A stretch of DNA of 64,000 nt from a bacterium (GTDB lineage: Bacteria; Electryoneota; Electryoneia; Electryoneales; Electryoneaceae), in the NCBI GenBank assembly GCA_020444265.1, contig JAHLLH010000002.1:186001-250000 (forward strand), read 5' to 3'. The notes under the pieces were generated by a model. It worked only from the letters and a program-made list of their open reading frames with translations. It searched no databases and was not told where the DNA came from. Made by a program: the position numbers and the translations under genes. This document shows positions 43,908 through 52,169 of this stretch, piece by piece (the first letter of the stretch is position 1; each line of letters begins with the position of its first letter).

Positions 43908-45254
43908 CTAAAGTGAGATCAACTGGACCGCTTCCACCAGCCAGATTCCCACTCCGAGCAGAAAACCGATGACCCAGACAATGGCGATGGGAATGCTCGG
44001 CTGCGCGAAATCCTCGTGACGTTCCGGCAGCAGCACGGCGGCGAGCAGCATCGGGGGCAAAATGAAGGCGTGCTGCGCAGGTGCGCCGTAGAAGACGGCC
44101 ACTGTCGTCATGATATAGAGAAAGATCAAGGCGGTCCAGCCACGCCAGGGGCCACGCGGCCCAAAGCACCAGGCAGACCAGCCTGCAGCGAAAACAGCCA
44201 CATGCAGGAACCAGGTGGCGAGACGCAACCAGAGTGGCGTGTCGCGTAATGCGTCCACCATTTCGGCGGGTTCATACCCGACCAATTGACGCGCGACCAA
44301 CCCCTGGTCGCTGCGCAGGGTCCAGGCCCATTTGCGCAGCACTCGCTTCAATGTTGCGAACGGGTGTTGTGTCATGCTTTTGATCGTGCTGCGAATCAAC
44401 ATCCGTTGCGCGGCCCGTTCGAAGGGCGGATGCGAGAAGTTGATGTCGTACCATCGGTTCCCCCCGGGCGCGAGGGGGTGGTTGCCAATGTAGAGAGCGG
44501 CACCGGTGCCGGTGGTCAAGGTCCGTTCCCCGACCACAATGTCATTGCGAACAATCCACGCCGCCGGGCCGATTGCCGACAACAAGAGGGAAACAAGTGC
44601 CAGGCGAAGCACCAGGGCACGTGACCGGCTGCGCCAGAGAATCCAGCCCCAGAGCAGTAGAGGCAGGAAGAGGGTGATTGGTTGAACGAGGATCAGTGCG
44701 CCGCCGAAGACCCCGGCAAGGGCGGCACGGAGATAGAGCCGAATGTTGGACGGTCGATCCTGCGGGTCTCCCAGCCAGGGGGAGAGCGTCAGCAGCAGGA
44801 GATAGAGCAACAGGGACGCGAACGTCGTCGGCAAAATCGCCGTGACATGGAAGAGGTCAGCAGGAAGGATGGTTGCAACAATCAAGACCTTCCACATGGC
44901 ACGCAAACCGCCGACTCGTCCCGCGAAGGTGCCGAGGATCAGCAGCGAAAGGGTCGAGAAGAGAGCCTGCACCACCCTGACAAGAACCACATGTTCCCCG
45001 GCGATCTGGTACAAGCCTGCAATGAGTAACGGGTATCCAAGCGGGTGGTAGGCTGTTGGCAGGCCGACATCGTTGATAAATCCACGTCCCTCTGCAACCC
45101 GTCGTCCAAGTTGCTCGAAGGCCGCTTCCTCTCCCGCAATCGGGTCCGGGGAGATGGTCAGGGCGAGCAGGAGACGCAGCAGCAGCGCGACCGACAGCAA
45201 CCATTTGGCGTGACGCAGTACGTCGAGGGGACGCAGGTGCGGGAAATCGCTCAA
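43908..45254 (-). CDS. GT39/ArnT-like membrane glycosyltransferase
   Basis: A 448-residue protein with about 10-11 membrane helices. The first external loop holds 'PDPIAGEEAAFEQLGRRVAEG' and 'AYHPLGYPLLIAGLYQI', the layout of lipid-linked-sugar glycosyltransferases (PMT/GT39-like), where acidic residues in this loop are catalytic. The usual Asp is replaced by the 'GEE' acidic pair. It starts with TTG overlapping the prmC stop (TTGA), so it is coupled to prmC although unrelated in function. It probably adds sugar from a polyprenyl carrier to a protein or envelope glycan. Confidence 0.75.
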   Translation of the reverse strand: MSDFPHLRPLDVLRHAKWLLSVALLLRLLLALTISPDPIAGEEAAFEQLGRRVAEGRGFINDVGLPTAYHPLGYPLLIAGLYQIAGEHVVLVRVVQALFSTLSLLILGTFAGRVGGLRAMWKVLIVATILPADLFHVTAILPTTFASLLLYLLLLTLSPWLGDPQDRPSNIRLYLRAALAGVFGGALILVQPITLFLPLLLWGWILWRSRSRALVLRLALVSLLLSAIGPAAWIVRNDIVVGERTLTTGTGAALYIGNHPLAPGGNRWYDINFSHPPFERAAQRMLIRSTIKSMTQHPFATLKRVLRKWAWTLRSDQGLVARQLVGYEPAEMVDALRDTPLWLRLATWFLHVAVFAAGWSAWCFGPRGPWRGWTALIFLYIMTTVAVFYGAPAQHAFILPPMLLAAVLLPERHEDFAQPSIPIAIVWVIGFLLGVGIWLVEAVQLISL

Positions 45255-46198
45255 CGCGCCCTCCCCAGCCAGGCTTTCACGACACGATCGTGACCGTTCA
45301 AGTCACGGTGCAGCTCAGCATTCCGCGCCCATGTCTTATGCAAGGCGAGGGTCGCCTTTCCCTGGCTGCTTCCGAATTCGCCGAGGAAGAGCCCGTCCGG
45401 GGTCAACCAGCCAGACAGAGCGGCGGCCAGAGCACGATGGGCATCGAGGCCATCCTCGCCCGAGACCAGTGCTTCAGCGGGCTCGTGGTCACGGACATGG
45501 GTATCCAGCTCGTCCAGCTCGTCCATCCGCACGTAGGGCGGGTTCGAGACGATGATGTTAAAGGGTGCGCCGGGAGGGGTGAACCCCTTGGCGAAAGCAT
45601 CTGCTTTCAGGATGGTAAGCCGTTGCGGGATTTCGTTGTGCGTGCGGGTTAGATGGAGCTGACCATTCACCTTACTCTGGTCGCTGAAGCCGAGGGCGCG
45701 AGCGTTATCGAGGGTGGTTCGCAAAGCGGCGGAGGAGAGGTCCACCGCGACCATCTCGTGCACGATCCCCTCCTCGAGCAGGGCGAGCGCAATTGCCCCG
45801 GAGCCGCACCCGATGTCGCAACCTCGTTCAAACCCGCCCTTGGGTGCGTGATTTTTCGCGAGGTCAATCAACAGTTCGGTCTCGGGTCGGGGGATCAGCA
45901 CCCCGGGCCCGACCTTCAGCGTGATGCCATAGAACTCGCTCTTGCCGAGGAGGTACTGGACGGGGGTGCCGTTGGCACGCTGACGCAACCGTTCACGGAA
46001 ACTCGTTTTCTCCTCGTCGTTCAGCGGACGGTCAAAATGGAGGTAGAGGCCGACACGGTCCAGGTCGAGCAGGTTCCCCAGCAGCAGTTCCGCCTCAAGA
46101 CGGGCATCCTCCACCCCTTTCCCCTCGAGGTAGCTGCTGCCAAGCAGAAGCAGGTCGACGAGACGGTTTGAATTGGGGTTGGGTTGCGGCTGGTTCAT
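45251..46198 (-). CDS. prmC: Peptide chain release factor glutamine methyltransferase
   Basis: A 315-residue SAM-dependent enzyme that methylates the Gln of the GGQ motif in release factors. SAM-binding 'GCDIGCGSGAIALALLEEG' is near residue 125, and the glutamine-binding 'SNPPYVRMDEL' is near residue 215. An N-terminal helical domain carries 'GTPVQYLLGKSEFYG' and 'VLIPRPETELL', both highly conserved in PrmC. It follows prfA, its substrate, after 96 bases, a common pairing. The ATG chosen gives the normal N-terminus; the upstream frame passes through a repeat hairpin. Confidence 0.95.
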   Translation of the reverse strand: MNQPQPNPNSNRLVDLLLLGSSYLEGKGVEDARLEAELLLGNLLDLDRVGLYLHFDRPLNDEEKTSFRERLRQRANGTPVQYLLGKSEFYGITLKVGPGVLIPRPETELLIDLAKNHAPKGGFERGCDIGCGSGAIALALLEEGIVHEMVAVDLSSAALRTTLDNARALGFSDQSKVNGQLHLTRTHNEIPQRLTILKADAFAKGFTPPGAPFNIIVSNPPYVRMDELDELDTHVRDHEPAEALVSGEDGLDAHRALAAALSGWLTPDGLFLGEFGSSQGKATLALHKTWARNAELHRDLNGHDRVVKAWLGRAR

Positions 46199-46294
46199 GC
46201 GGAGAAACCGTTTTGTAGGGTAGCCCGACGTTCTGCTTGGGGGGTGTGCTGACATCTGAACCCGGGTGACGGGGCACCCGGGCCACAACAAACC

Positions 46295-47386
46295 TTACCC
46301 CTCGACCGCTTCCTTGAGACGTTCCTCGGCGTCGTGCAGACGGAGAGCGTCAATCAGTTCCAGCAGGTCCCCATCCAACGTTTCGTTGAGCCGATAAAGG
46401 GTCAGGTTAATACGGTGATCGGTGACACGGCCCTGCGGGAAGTTGTAGGTACGGATCTTTGCACTACGATCACCGCTCCCGACCAGCAGGCGACGGCTTT
46501 CGGATCGTTTGGACCGTTCCTCCTCCTGCGCCTGTTCGTACAAACGGGCACGCAGGACACGCATCGCCTTCTGCTTGTTCTTATGCTGGCTTTTTTCGTC
46601 CTGGCAGGTGACCACCAGGCCGGTCGGCAGGTGCGTGATCCGAATCGCCGACTCAGTCTTGTTGACATGCTGTCCACCCGCGCCCGAGGCACGGTAGGTG
46701 TCGATCCGCAGCTCGCCCTCGTCGATATTTACATCGACCTCGTCCGCTTCTGGCAGCACGGCTACCGTGGCGGCGGAGGTGTGAATCCGCCCCTGTGATT
46801 CGGTCGCCGGGACACGTTGCACCCGGTGTACACCGCCCTCGTACTTCAGCAGGCCAAAGCTGGAATCACCACGCACCGCAAAGACCACCTCCTTGAACCC
46901 ACCCATTTCGCTTGGATTCGAAGAGAGGTATTCGGTCTTCCAGCCTTGGCGTTCCGCGAAACGCTCGTACATGCGCAGCAGGTCCCCGGCGAAAAGACCA
47001 GCTTCCTCACCGCCTGTCCCCGCTCGAACTTCTACAATAGCAGCCTTTTCGTCGGCGGTGTCCGGCGGGACAAGGGAAATGTAGAGGGCGTTCAGCGCAC
47101 GTTCTGCCTTCGGCTCGAGGGCCTCGACTTCTGTCCCCGCGAGCTGTGCCATTTCTTCGTCATCCCCCGCCTCCTCAAGCAGTTCACGAGCACCCTCGAG
47201 ATCCTTCTCGAGTTGATGAAACTTGTCTGCGGCGGCGAGCAGTTCTTTCAGACGACGGTGTTCACGGCCCAGTTCGCTCATCTGGGTCCGGTCGGTGACA
47301 ATCGAGGGGTCGGCCATCTTTGTTTCCAGCTCACCGATTTTCCCACGTGCCGACTCGACCTGCCGTTCAATTAACTCTCGATTCAT
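46295..47386 (-). CDS. prfA: Peptide chain release factor 1
   Basis: A 363-residue class I release factor. The stop-codon-reading tripeptide PAT at 193-195 marks RF1, which reads UAA and UAG. The GGQ catalytic motif lies at 237-239 in '[17 protein letters not shown]', where PrmC modifies the Gln. '[20 protein letters not shown]' lies in the C-terminal domain. The length is normal. It heads the prfA-prmC-glycosyltransferase operon; a GC hairpin (CCCGGGTG...CACCCGGG) lies between prfA and prmC. Confidence 0.97.
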   Translation of the reverse strand: MNRELIERQVESARGKIGELETKMADPSIVTDRTQMSELGREHRRLKELLAAADKFHQLEKDLEGARELLEEAGDDEEMAQLAGTEVEALEPKAERALNALYISLVPPDTADEKAAIVEVRAGTGGEEAGLFAGDLLRMYERFAERQGWKTEYLSSNPSEMGGFKEVVFAVRGDSSFGLLKYEGGVHRVQRVPATESQGRIHTSAATVAVLPEADEVDVNIDEGELRIDTYRASGAGGQHVNKTESAIRITHLPTGLVVTCQDEKSQHKNKQKAMRVLRARLYEQAQEEERSKRSESRRLLVGSGDRSAKIRTYNFPQGRVTDHRINLTLYRLNETLDGDLLELIDALRLHDAEERLKEAVEG

Positions 47387-47551
47387 GATGGTCTATATCG
47401 TTAATGGATGTTTTGAGTATCTGGGTGGTCCGGTGGCTAATATAGGAGTTCTCCGGGTCCGTGCGGGTTCGGTGGGCTTTCGAACGGGAGACGGACCCTC
47501 TACATTGCCCGCGAGAGCCGGAACGACTGTCTACCAACCCGAGAGCCACCC

Positions 47552-48094
47552 ATGCGCGCGGTCCTGATGTTCATCGCCATCGCCGTCCTCGCAGCCCTGA
47601 TTGTCTTTGCACCCCAGGGCCTGCTGACCAAACCCCACTACAGCGAAGGACTGCTGGAGGCGTGCCAGCTGGTCTACACAACGGTCCCAACGGGGATGAC
47701 ACCGGATTCAGTCCGTTCCGAGATGGTGCAGGCGATTGATGCGAACCGGGTATCACTCGTCATTCCCCTGGTCGTTCAGCCCTCCCTTGCTGCGGTCCGT
47801 GGTGAGGTGGCGACCCCCCAGTTGACTGGCTTCCTTGTGGAGACCCCTCTGGACAGCACGACCCTCGCCTCCCTGCCATATTCCTATGTCCAGCTCGAAT
47901 CCCAACCGGCGATGCGTGCCGAGTTTCCCTACCGTGGTTTTCTCTCGATACCGCTCGGAGATTGGAAGATCAACGAGCGCGTGCGGAAACGTGCCGCGAA
48001 AAAATCATGGCAGCATGACCAACTGATCCAGCTGCTCGACCGGGAGGGCGAAACGCTGGTTTACCTGGTTCCAGAGAAGGCGGTGGATTTTTAA
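47552..48094 (+). CDS. Membrane-anchored protein of unknown function, possibly GyrI-like
   Basis: A 180-residue protein has one N-terminal membrane helix (about 4-22) that may act as a signal anchor. The rest is a compact alpha/beta domain with two similar halves, e.g. 'VIPLVVQPSLAAVRGEV' and 'SYVQLESQPAMRAEFPYRG', suggestive of the GyrI/SOUL-like effector-binding fold; this is a weak resemblance. It diverges from prfA. Nothing in the sequence reveals a ligand. Confidence 0.6.
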   Translation: MRAVLMFIAIAVLAALIVFAPQGLLTKPHYSEGLLEACQLVYTTVPTGMTPDSVRSEMVQAIDANRVSLVIPLVVQPSLAAVRGEVATPQLTGFLVETPLDSTTLASLPYSYVQLESQPAMRAEFPYRGFLSIPLGDWKINERVRKRAAKKSWQHDQLIQLLDREGETLVYLVPEKAVDF

Positions 48095-48127
48095 TCAGGT
48101 GGCCGGTTTCCTGACTGCCCTACGTAT

Positions 48128-48382
48128 GTCACCCCGGACTTGATCCGGGGTCCAGCTACCAGCTCTTGCCACGAGCGATACGTTCCCAGCCTGGGTTCCC
48201 TCTGGGGGGGCTGAGCCCCCTGCATTCTCGGCAATGCGACCAGGGTACCAGCGCCACCTCGTCAAAAATGTTAACCCCGGATCGAAACGTATCACTCCGC
48301 CCGGAGGAAGGATGCTGGATTCCGGGTCAACTCTCCGAGGGCGAGTAAAGCCCGGGTTTACCCGCCGCAGGCGGGATGACAT
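48128..48382 (+). repeat. MITE-like palindromic element, family B, copy 4
   Basis: Left end GTCACCCCGGACTTGATCC; right part GGATGCTGGATTCCGGGTCA followed by a GCGGGATGACAT end. The interior 'AGCTACCAGCTCTTGCCACG' matches copies 2 and 3. The copy is longer than the others because of extra sequence before the right end. It fills the 314-base gap between two convergent genes. Confidence 0.7.
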
Positions 48383-48408
48383 GAGGCTGGAGGGCTAGAG
48401 GAGGGTCG

Positions 48409-49047
48409 CTAGAGTTTCTCCAGCAAGGGAGACACTTCCTTTAACACCAGCCGAAACACCTCTTCCTGGGTGCCGGTGGCGTCAATGTGGTGGATCTCGG
48501 GGTAGGGCATCCGGTCGAAAACGGCTTTCACCCGCTCGAGGTTGTCACGTGCTTCGAGCACGTTGGGCATCTCGCGCCTTCCCCCGGTGATACGATCCAG
48601 CGCAATGTCGGTCGGAATGTCGCAGACCAGGGTGAGGTCGGGTGTGGGGGCGAACAGTGTCATCTCGTTGTGGATCTCTTCCGGGGAACGGCCCCCGCGT
48701 ACACCCTGGTAAGCGGCACTGGAGTAATAGTAACGATCAAGGATGACAACGGTCCCGCCTCGCAGACCGGGCAGGATCAGGGTCTGGACATGCTCGGTAC
48801 GGTCTCGCCGGAAGAGGTCCAACTCCGCCTCTGGATCGTGACGTTCCCCCTTGTGCCACAGCTCACGCAGGGCACGTCCGTACGGTCCATCGGTTGGTTC
48901 AAACGAGAAAACAGCATCGTATCCCGCTGCACGCAGATGGGTGTGCAGCGCTTTTGCCTGGGTGGATTTTCCGGAACCGTCCAACCCTTCAAAGACGATC
49001 AGGAGTCCCTTGCGACCGGGGTCGCCAGGATGTAGCAGGCCGCTCAC
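48409..49047 (-). CDS. tmk: Thymidylate kinase
   Basis: A 212-residue dTMP kinase making dTDP for DNA synthesis. The P-loop is 'FEGLDGSGKSTQAKAL' near residue 18, the DRY-type motif is 'LDRYYYSSAAYQG' near 98, and a LID region lies near 'ITGGRREMPN' around 150. The GTG start overlaps the stop of the preceding gene (GTGA); a longer in-frame extension upstream would overlap that gene. Translation is thus coupled to the DUF1684 protein. Confidence 0.93.
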   Translation of the reverse strand: MSGLLHPGDPGRKGLLIVFEGLDGSGKSTQAKALHTHLRAAGYDAVFSFEPTDGPYGRALRELWHKGERHDPEAELDLFRRDRTEHVQTLILPGLRGGTVVILDRYYYSSAAYQGVRGGRSPEEIHNEMTLFAPTPDLTLVCDIPTDIALDRITGGRREMPNVLEARDNLERVKAVFDRMPYPEIHHIDATGTQEEVFRLVLKEVSPLLEKL

Positions 49048-49961
49048 TTGTACCGTTTCTCCCCCGCTTCGACAGCGACAGTCAGTTGATTTTCTGCCGG
49101 TGGAATAGGGCAGTTGTAGTGGTTGGTGTAGGCACAGTAGGGATTGTAGGCCATGTTGAAGTCGAGCACCATGCTCTCCTGACCCGGGGCGGGGGGGTCG
49201 ACATCGAGGTAGCGTCCCGCACCATAACTCTCCTCGCCGCTGGTCACATCCGTAAAGGGGAGAAAGCCGTACTGGGCCCCATTCAGCGGCACAAAGAGGG
49301 TCGCACTCTGTTCGGTTCCCTGCGGGGTCATGAAATGGAGGCGACTGTGTTGGAGGTAGTGCTTGCTCAGGCCGAGGGAGGTGGTCATGGTAACCGTATC
49401 CGGATCGGAGATGGTCTCCACCAGGGCTTCTACCTTCCACGCTTCATCGGGCTCGAAATAGTGCAGTCCTTTGAAGTTCATCCGGGAAGCACGTGCCGGG
49501 TCAAAGGCCATGATCCGTGCGCTGGTTGCGCCGCGATAGACCTGGATCAGGAAACGACCTGCACGCAGGGTGTCGCCTGGCGCCATAGTCGTCGGGACCG
49601 GTCCGATCCGGTTGCGTCCCAACATGAACTGGCCACCCATTGGAATACGCAGATAGACCGCGCCTTCCTCCTTTTTCCAGGTCACTTCCAGAGTGGGGAT
49701 GCCGACATCGGCGGTGGGTGTGTCGAGCAGGAGGGTGTCGGGACGGACTGCAACACGGAGTGCCTTTCCTGTACGCAGGGAGGCTTGTCCGATGGCAGTA
49801 AAGGGCCCGATCAGATCGAGACGTATATCACGATCTTTCGCGCGCCGATCCTGCAAGACAGAGGTTTCGTAGTCCCCCGCAAACAAGGTGCTGGACCCGG
49901 CACCCAGGAGAAGCAGAACCCCAACCAGAAATTTCATCACACTGCCGGTGTACAGCCGCAT
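49044..49961 (-). CDS. Exported DUF1684 family protein
   Basis: A 305-residue protein has a signal peptide (about residues 9-28) and the DUF1684 signature near the C-terminus: 'LDFNMAYNPYCAYTNHYNCP' running into 'PIPPAENQLTVAVEAGE'. Function of the family is unknown. The ATG follows GAGGTGAGGT; a second Met eight residues later is a possible alternative. It overlaps tmk by four bases, forming a two-gene operon. Confidence 0.85.
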   Translation of the reverse strand: MRLYTGSVMKFLVGVLLLLGAGSSTLFAGDYETSVLQDRRAKDRDIRLDLIGPFTAIGQASLRTGKALRVAVRPDTLLLDTPTADVGIPTLEVTWKKEEGAVYLRIPMGGQFMLGRNRIGPVPTTMAPGDTLRAGRFLIQVYRGATSARIMAFDPARASRMNFKGLHYFEPDEAWKVEALVETISDPDTVTMTTSLGLSKHYLQHSRLHFMTPQGTEQSATLFVPLNGAQYGFLPFTDVTSGEESYGAGRYLDVDPPAPGQESMVLDFNMAYNPYCAYTNHYNCPIPPAENQLTVAVEAGEKRYK

Positions 49962-50071
49962 ACCTCACCTCGTTCGCTAACCGTGCGACAAGGTAGGGGT
50001 TGCAGCAGGAAGCGGCAAGCAGTACGGGGGGCGGGACAGTAATGCGGTGGACAACAACGCATACCACAGAC

Positions 50072-51808
50072 TCAGTTTTGCCCAGGTTCGGTCGGAGGTG
50101 AGTACGGGACGGGATCATTCCCTTCCAGGTCGATGATGTTGATGTCCCGCCAATAGGTTTTGTCGTGAATCTCGGAAAGGTTCAGCAACTTGTCCACAAG
50201 GCCGTCCATCCGGCGGATGATCTTTGGCACCAGCTTGATCGTCTTGTTGACTTCCACCGCATCGAATCCTCGAAGTTCTGCCAATTCGGCCATTATTGAG
50301 AGGGCCCTGAGCGGCTGACGGAATTCATGGGCGACGGTTCTGGCCATCATGCGAGCCGCTTCGATCTCTTTTGCATGTGATTCCGCTTTCTGGCGACGGT
50401 TTTGTTCGCTGACATCGGCCAGAATGCCGAGGATGGCAGAGGCTCGTCCGTCGATAAAGGAAATGGGTGTGGTCCAGAGGTGGAGTTCGAGCATGTGGCC
50501 ATCACGATGAGTACGGAATACATTTTTTTCGACGGGCTGTTGACGGGTGATGGTTTCTTCAAAGAGTTCTTCAAATTCGCTGTTCTGGGACTCGTTGACA
50601 ATCGGGTTGTATCGGCCAATTACCTCTTCAGCTTTCCAGCCGAACATCTTCTCCGCAGCCGAGTTCCAATGGAGGACCGTACCGCGTCGATCAAGTACGA
50701 TGATCGAGAGAGGAGCACCGTTAATAATGGAGGTCAGTGTTTCGTTCAACTGATTGACGCGGTTTCGTGCGACAAGTCGTTCGCGACGGGCACGTAGCGA
50801 GGAGATCAGCAACCAGGTTGCGAGACCATCGAGCAGGACGCCAAAGAGTATCAGCAAACGGATCGAGGCCCACTGTTCGTCTCGAAGATGATAGGCAGGA
50901 ATCACCTCGACAATGGTCCAGCTAAGCGAGCGAAGGGTTTTGCTCGTCCAAGGATCGAACGTGTCAGGTCCTGTCCACGCGATGGGGTGGGCGATGAAAA
51001 TCCCGTTTCTGCTTTTGATGTATTCTTCACCCGCGCGTAGTTGTTCGTATTCCTTCTCGTATTCGCGTAAAAAGATATCCCTGTCGACCCCGGACTGATC
51101 GCTGGTGTCGGAGGAGACAATCATGTTTCGCCCCTCGCAATCAAGCAGGAAATCGTGGATCTCGTCCGTGGATGAGATTCCGAGGAACCAGTTAGCAAAG
51201 AGCCCGAATTTATTTATGAAGAGTACGCTTCCCGTACGGCTACCGTCTGGGTTGTAAATGGGTAGGCCTGCAAGGTAGGCGTGGGTGCTCGACCCAAAAC
51301 CGCAGTTGTCCAGATGCTCGATGAGGAAACCATCTGATTCCATTTTCTCGAACATGTCCTCAGGCAACATGTCAACCCACAATGGCGTGCCGCTATCTGT
51401 CGTGTGGTTCAGGATCGTGTTGCCTTCGCGACGGATCGACAACACCGCTTTGTTGGTTTCATTCAGCACAAAGACACGATCAAAGGTCATATTGGTTGTG
51501 ATAAAACTGGAAAGCAGGGCTTCCGTGGCGCGCCGCTCGCCCGACTCCATTGAAGAGAAAGATTGGACGGTTCCAAGGTCACGTGCCAGCATACTGAATG
51601 AGTTCAGCATAGCCCCGTGCATAGCGGAGATCAGGTTGCCCTGAAGGAGTGCGCGACGTTTGGCATCCGAGATGAGTTCAGCGCGACGAACCGACCAGCT
51701 CCCCCATGCCAACAGGGCAACCATCGTGACCATCAAAAGCTGAAGCAACAGGATGGGAATCAGCTTTCGGGACCGCGCAACAAGTCGTCTTCCAATACGT
51801 CTGGGCAT
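50072..51808 (-). CDS. Membrane sensor with PAS and HisKA domains but no ATPase domain
   Basis: A 578-residue protein. TM1 is about 17-38; a periplasmic Cache-like sensor spans about 40-310 ('SVLFINKFGLFANWFLG', 'SWTIVEVIPAYHL'); TM2 is about 318-340. A PAS domain follows (about 360-470, 'IIVLDRRGTVLHWNSAAEKM' and 'VSEQNRRQ'), then a HisKA-type phospho-acceptor helix 'ARTVAHEFRQPLRALSIMAE' and its partner helix. The protein then ends after about 35 residues, with no N-box, G1 or G2 motif. The stop codon is clear and no in-frame continuation is seen, so it may need another kinase to be phosphorylated. Confidence 0.85.
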   Translation of the reverse strand: MPRRIGRRLVARSRKLIPILLLQLLMVTMVALLAWGSWSVRRAELISDAKRRALLQGNLISAMHGAMLNSFSMLARDLGTVQSFSSMESGERRATEALLSSFITTNMTFDRVFVLNETNKAVLSIRREGNTILNHTTDSGTPLWVDMLPEDMFEKMESDGFLIEHLDNCGFGSSTHAYLAGLPIYNPDGSRTGSVLFINKFGLFANWFLGISSTDEIHDFLLDCEGRNMIVSSDTSDQSGVDRDIFLREYEKEYEQLRAGEEYIKSRNGIFIAHPIAWTGPDTFDPWTSKTLRSLSWTIVEVIPAYHLRDEQWASIRLLILFGVLLDGLATWLLISSLRARRERLVARNRVNQLNETLTSIINGAPLSIIVLDRRGTVLHWNSAAEKMFGWKAEEVIGRYNPIVNESQNSEFEELFEETITRQQPVEKNVFRTHRDGHMLELHLWTTPISFIDGRASAILGILADVSEQNRRQKAESHAKEIEAARMMARTVAHEFRQPLRALSIMAELAELRGFDAVEVNKTIKLVPKIIRRMDGLVDKLLNLSEIHDKTYWRDINIIDLEGNDPVPYSPPTEPGQN

Positions 51809-52169
51809 TCGTTCGTACCTGTGATCAACCGGGAGGTTCGTACTCGGGACATGTTCAGGAATAGAGTAGATTCATGCGACTACGCTGTTTCGTCTCGAAA
51901 CACAATCTTAGCTATCGTTTGCAGGTGCAATGAGTATGCCCAAATGGAGGATAGCCCAGATTTATCAAACGGGAGTCGGGTGCCTCGTGTGATATTTCAT
52001 TGGAGGAGCCCGAATCGAGCAGTTGCCATCTTCAAGTGGTTTTCCGACATTGAATTGCTGAAGCAGTAAGGGGGCTGCACATTCTTGGGGGCTGGTCTTC
52101 CATTCTCTCCTCCGGCGTGATGCAACATGTGTGTCATCGATCAGCCTGACAGATGGGCGAACCAAAGGG
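51809..52169. other. Divergent promoter region between two sensor genes
   Basis: About 360 bases separate the ATPase-less sensor (minus) from the full kinase (plus). No convincing gene or dispersed repeat is present. The shared upstream region suggests the two sensors may be co-regulated. No promoter consensus stands out. Confidence 0.4.
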
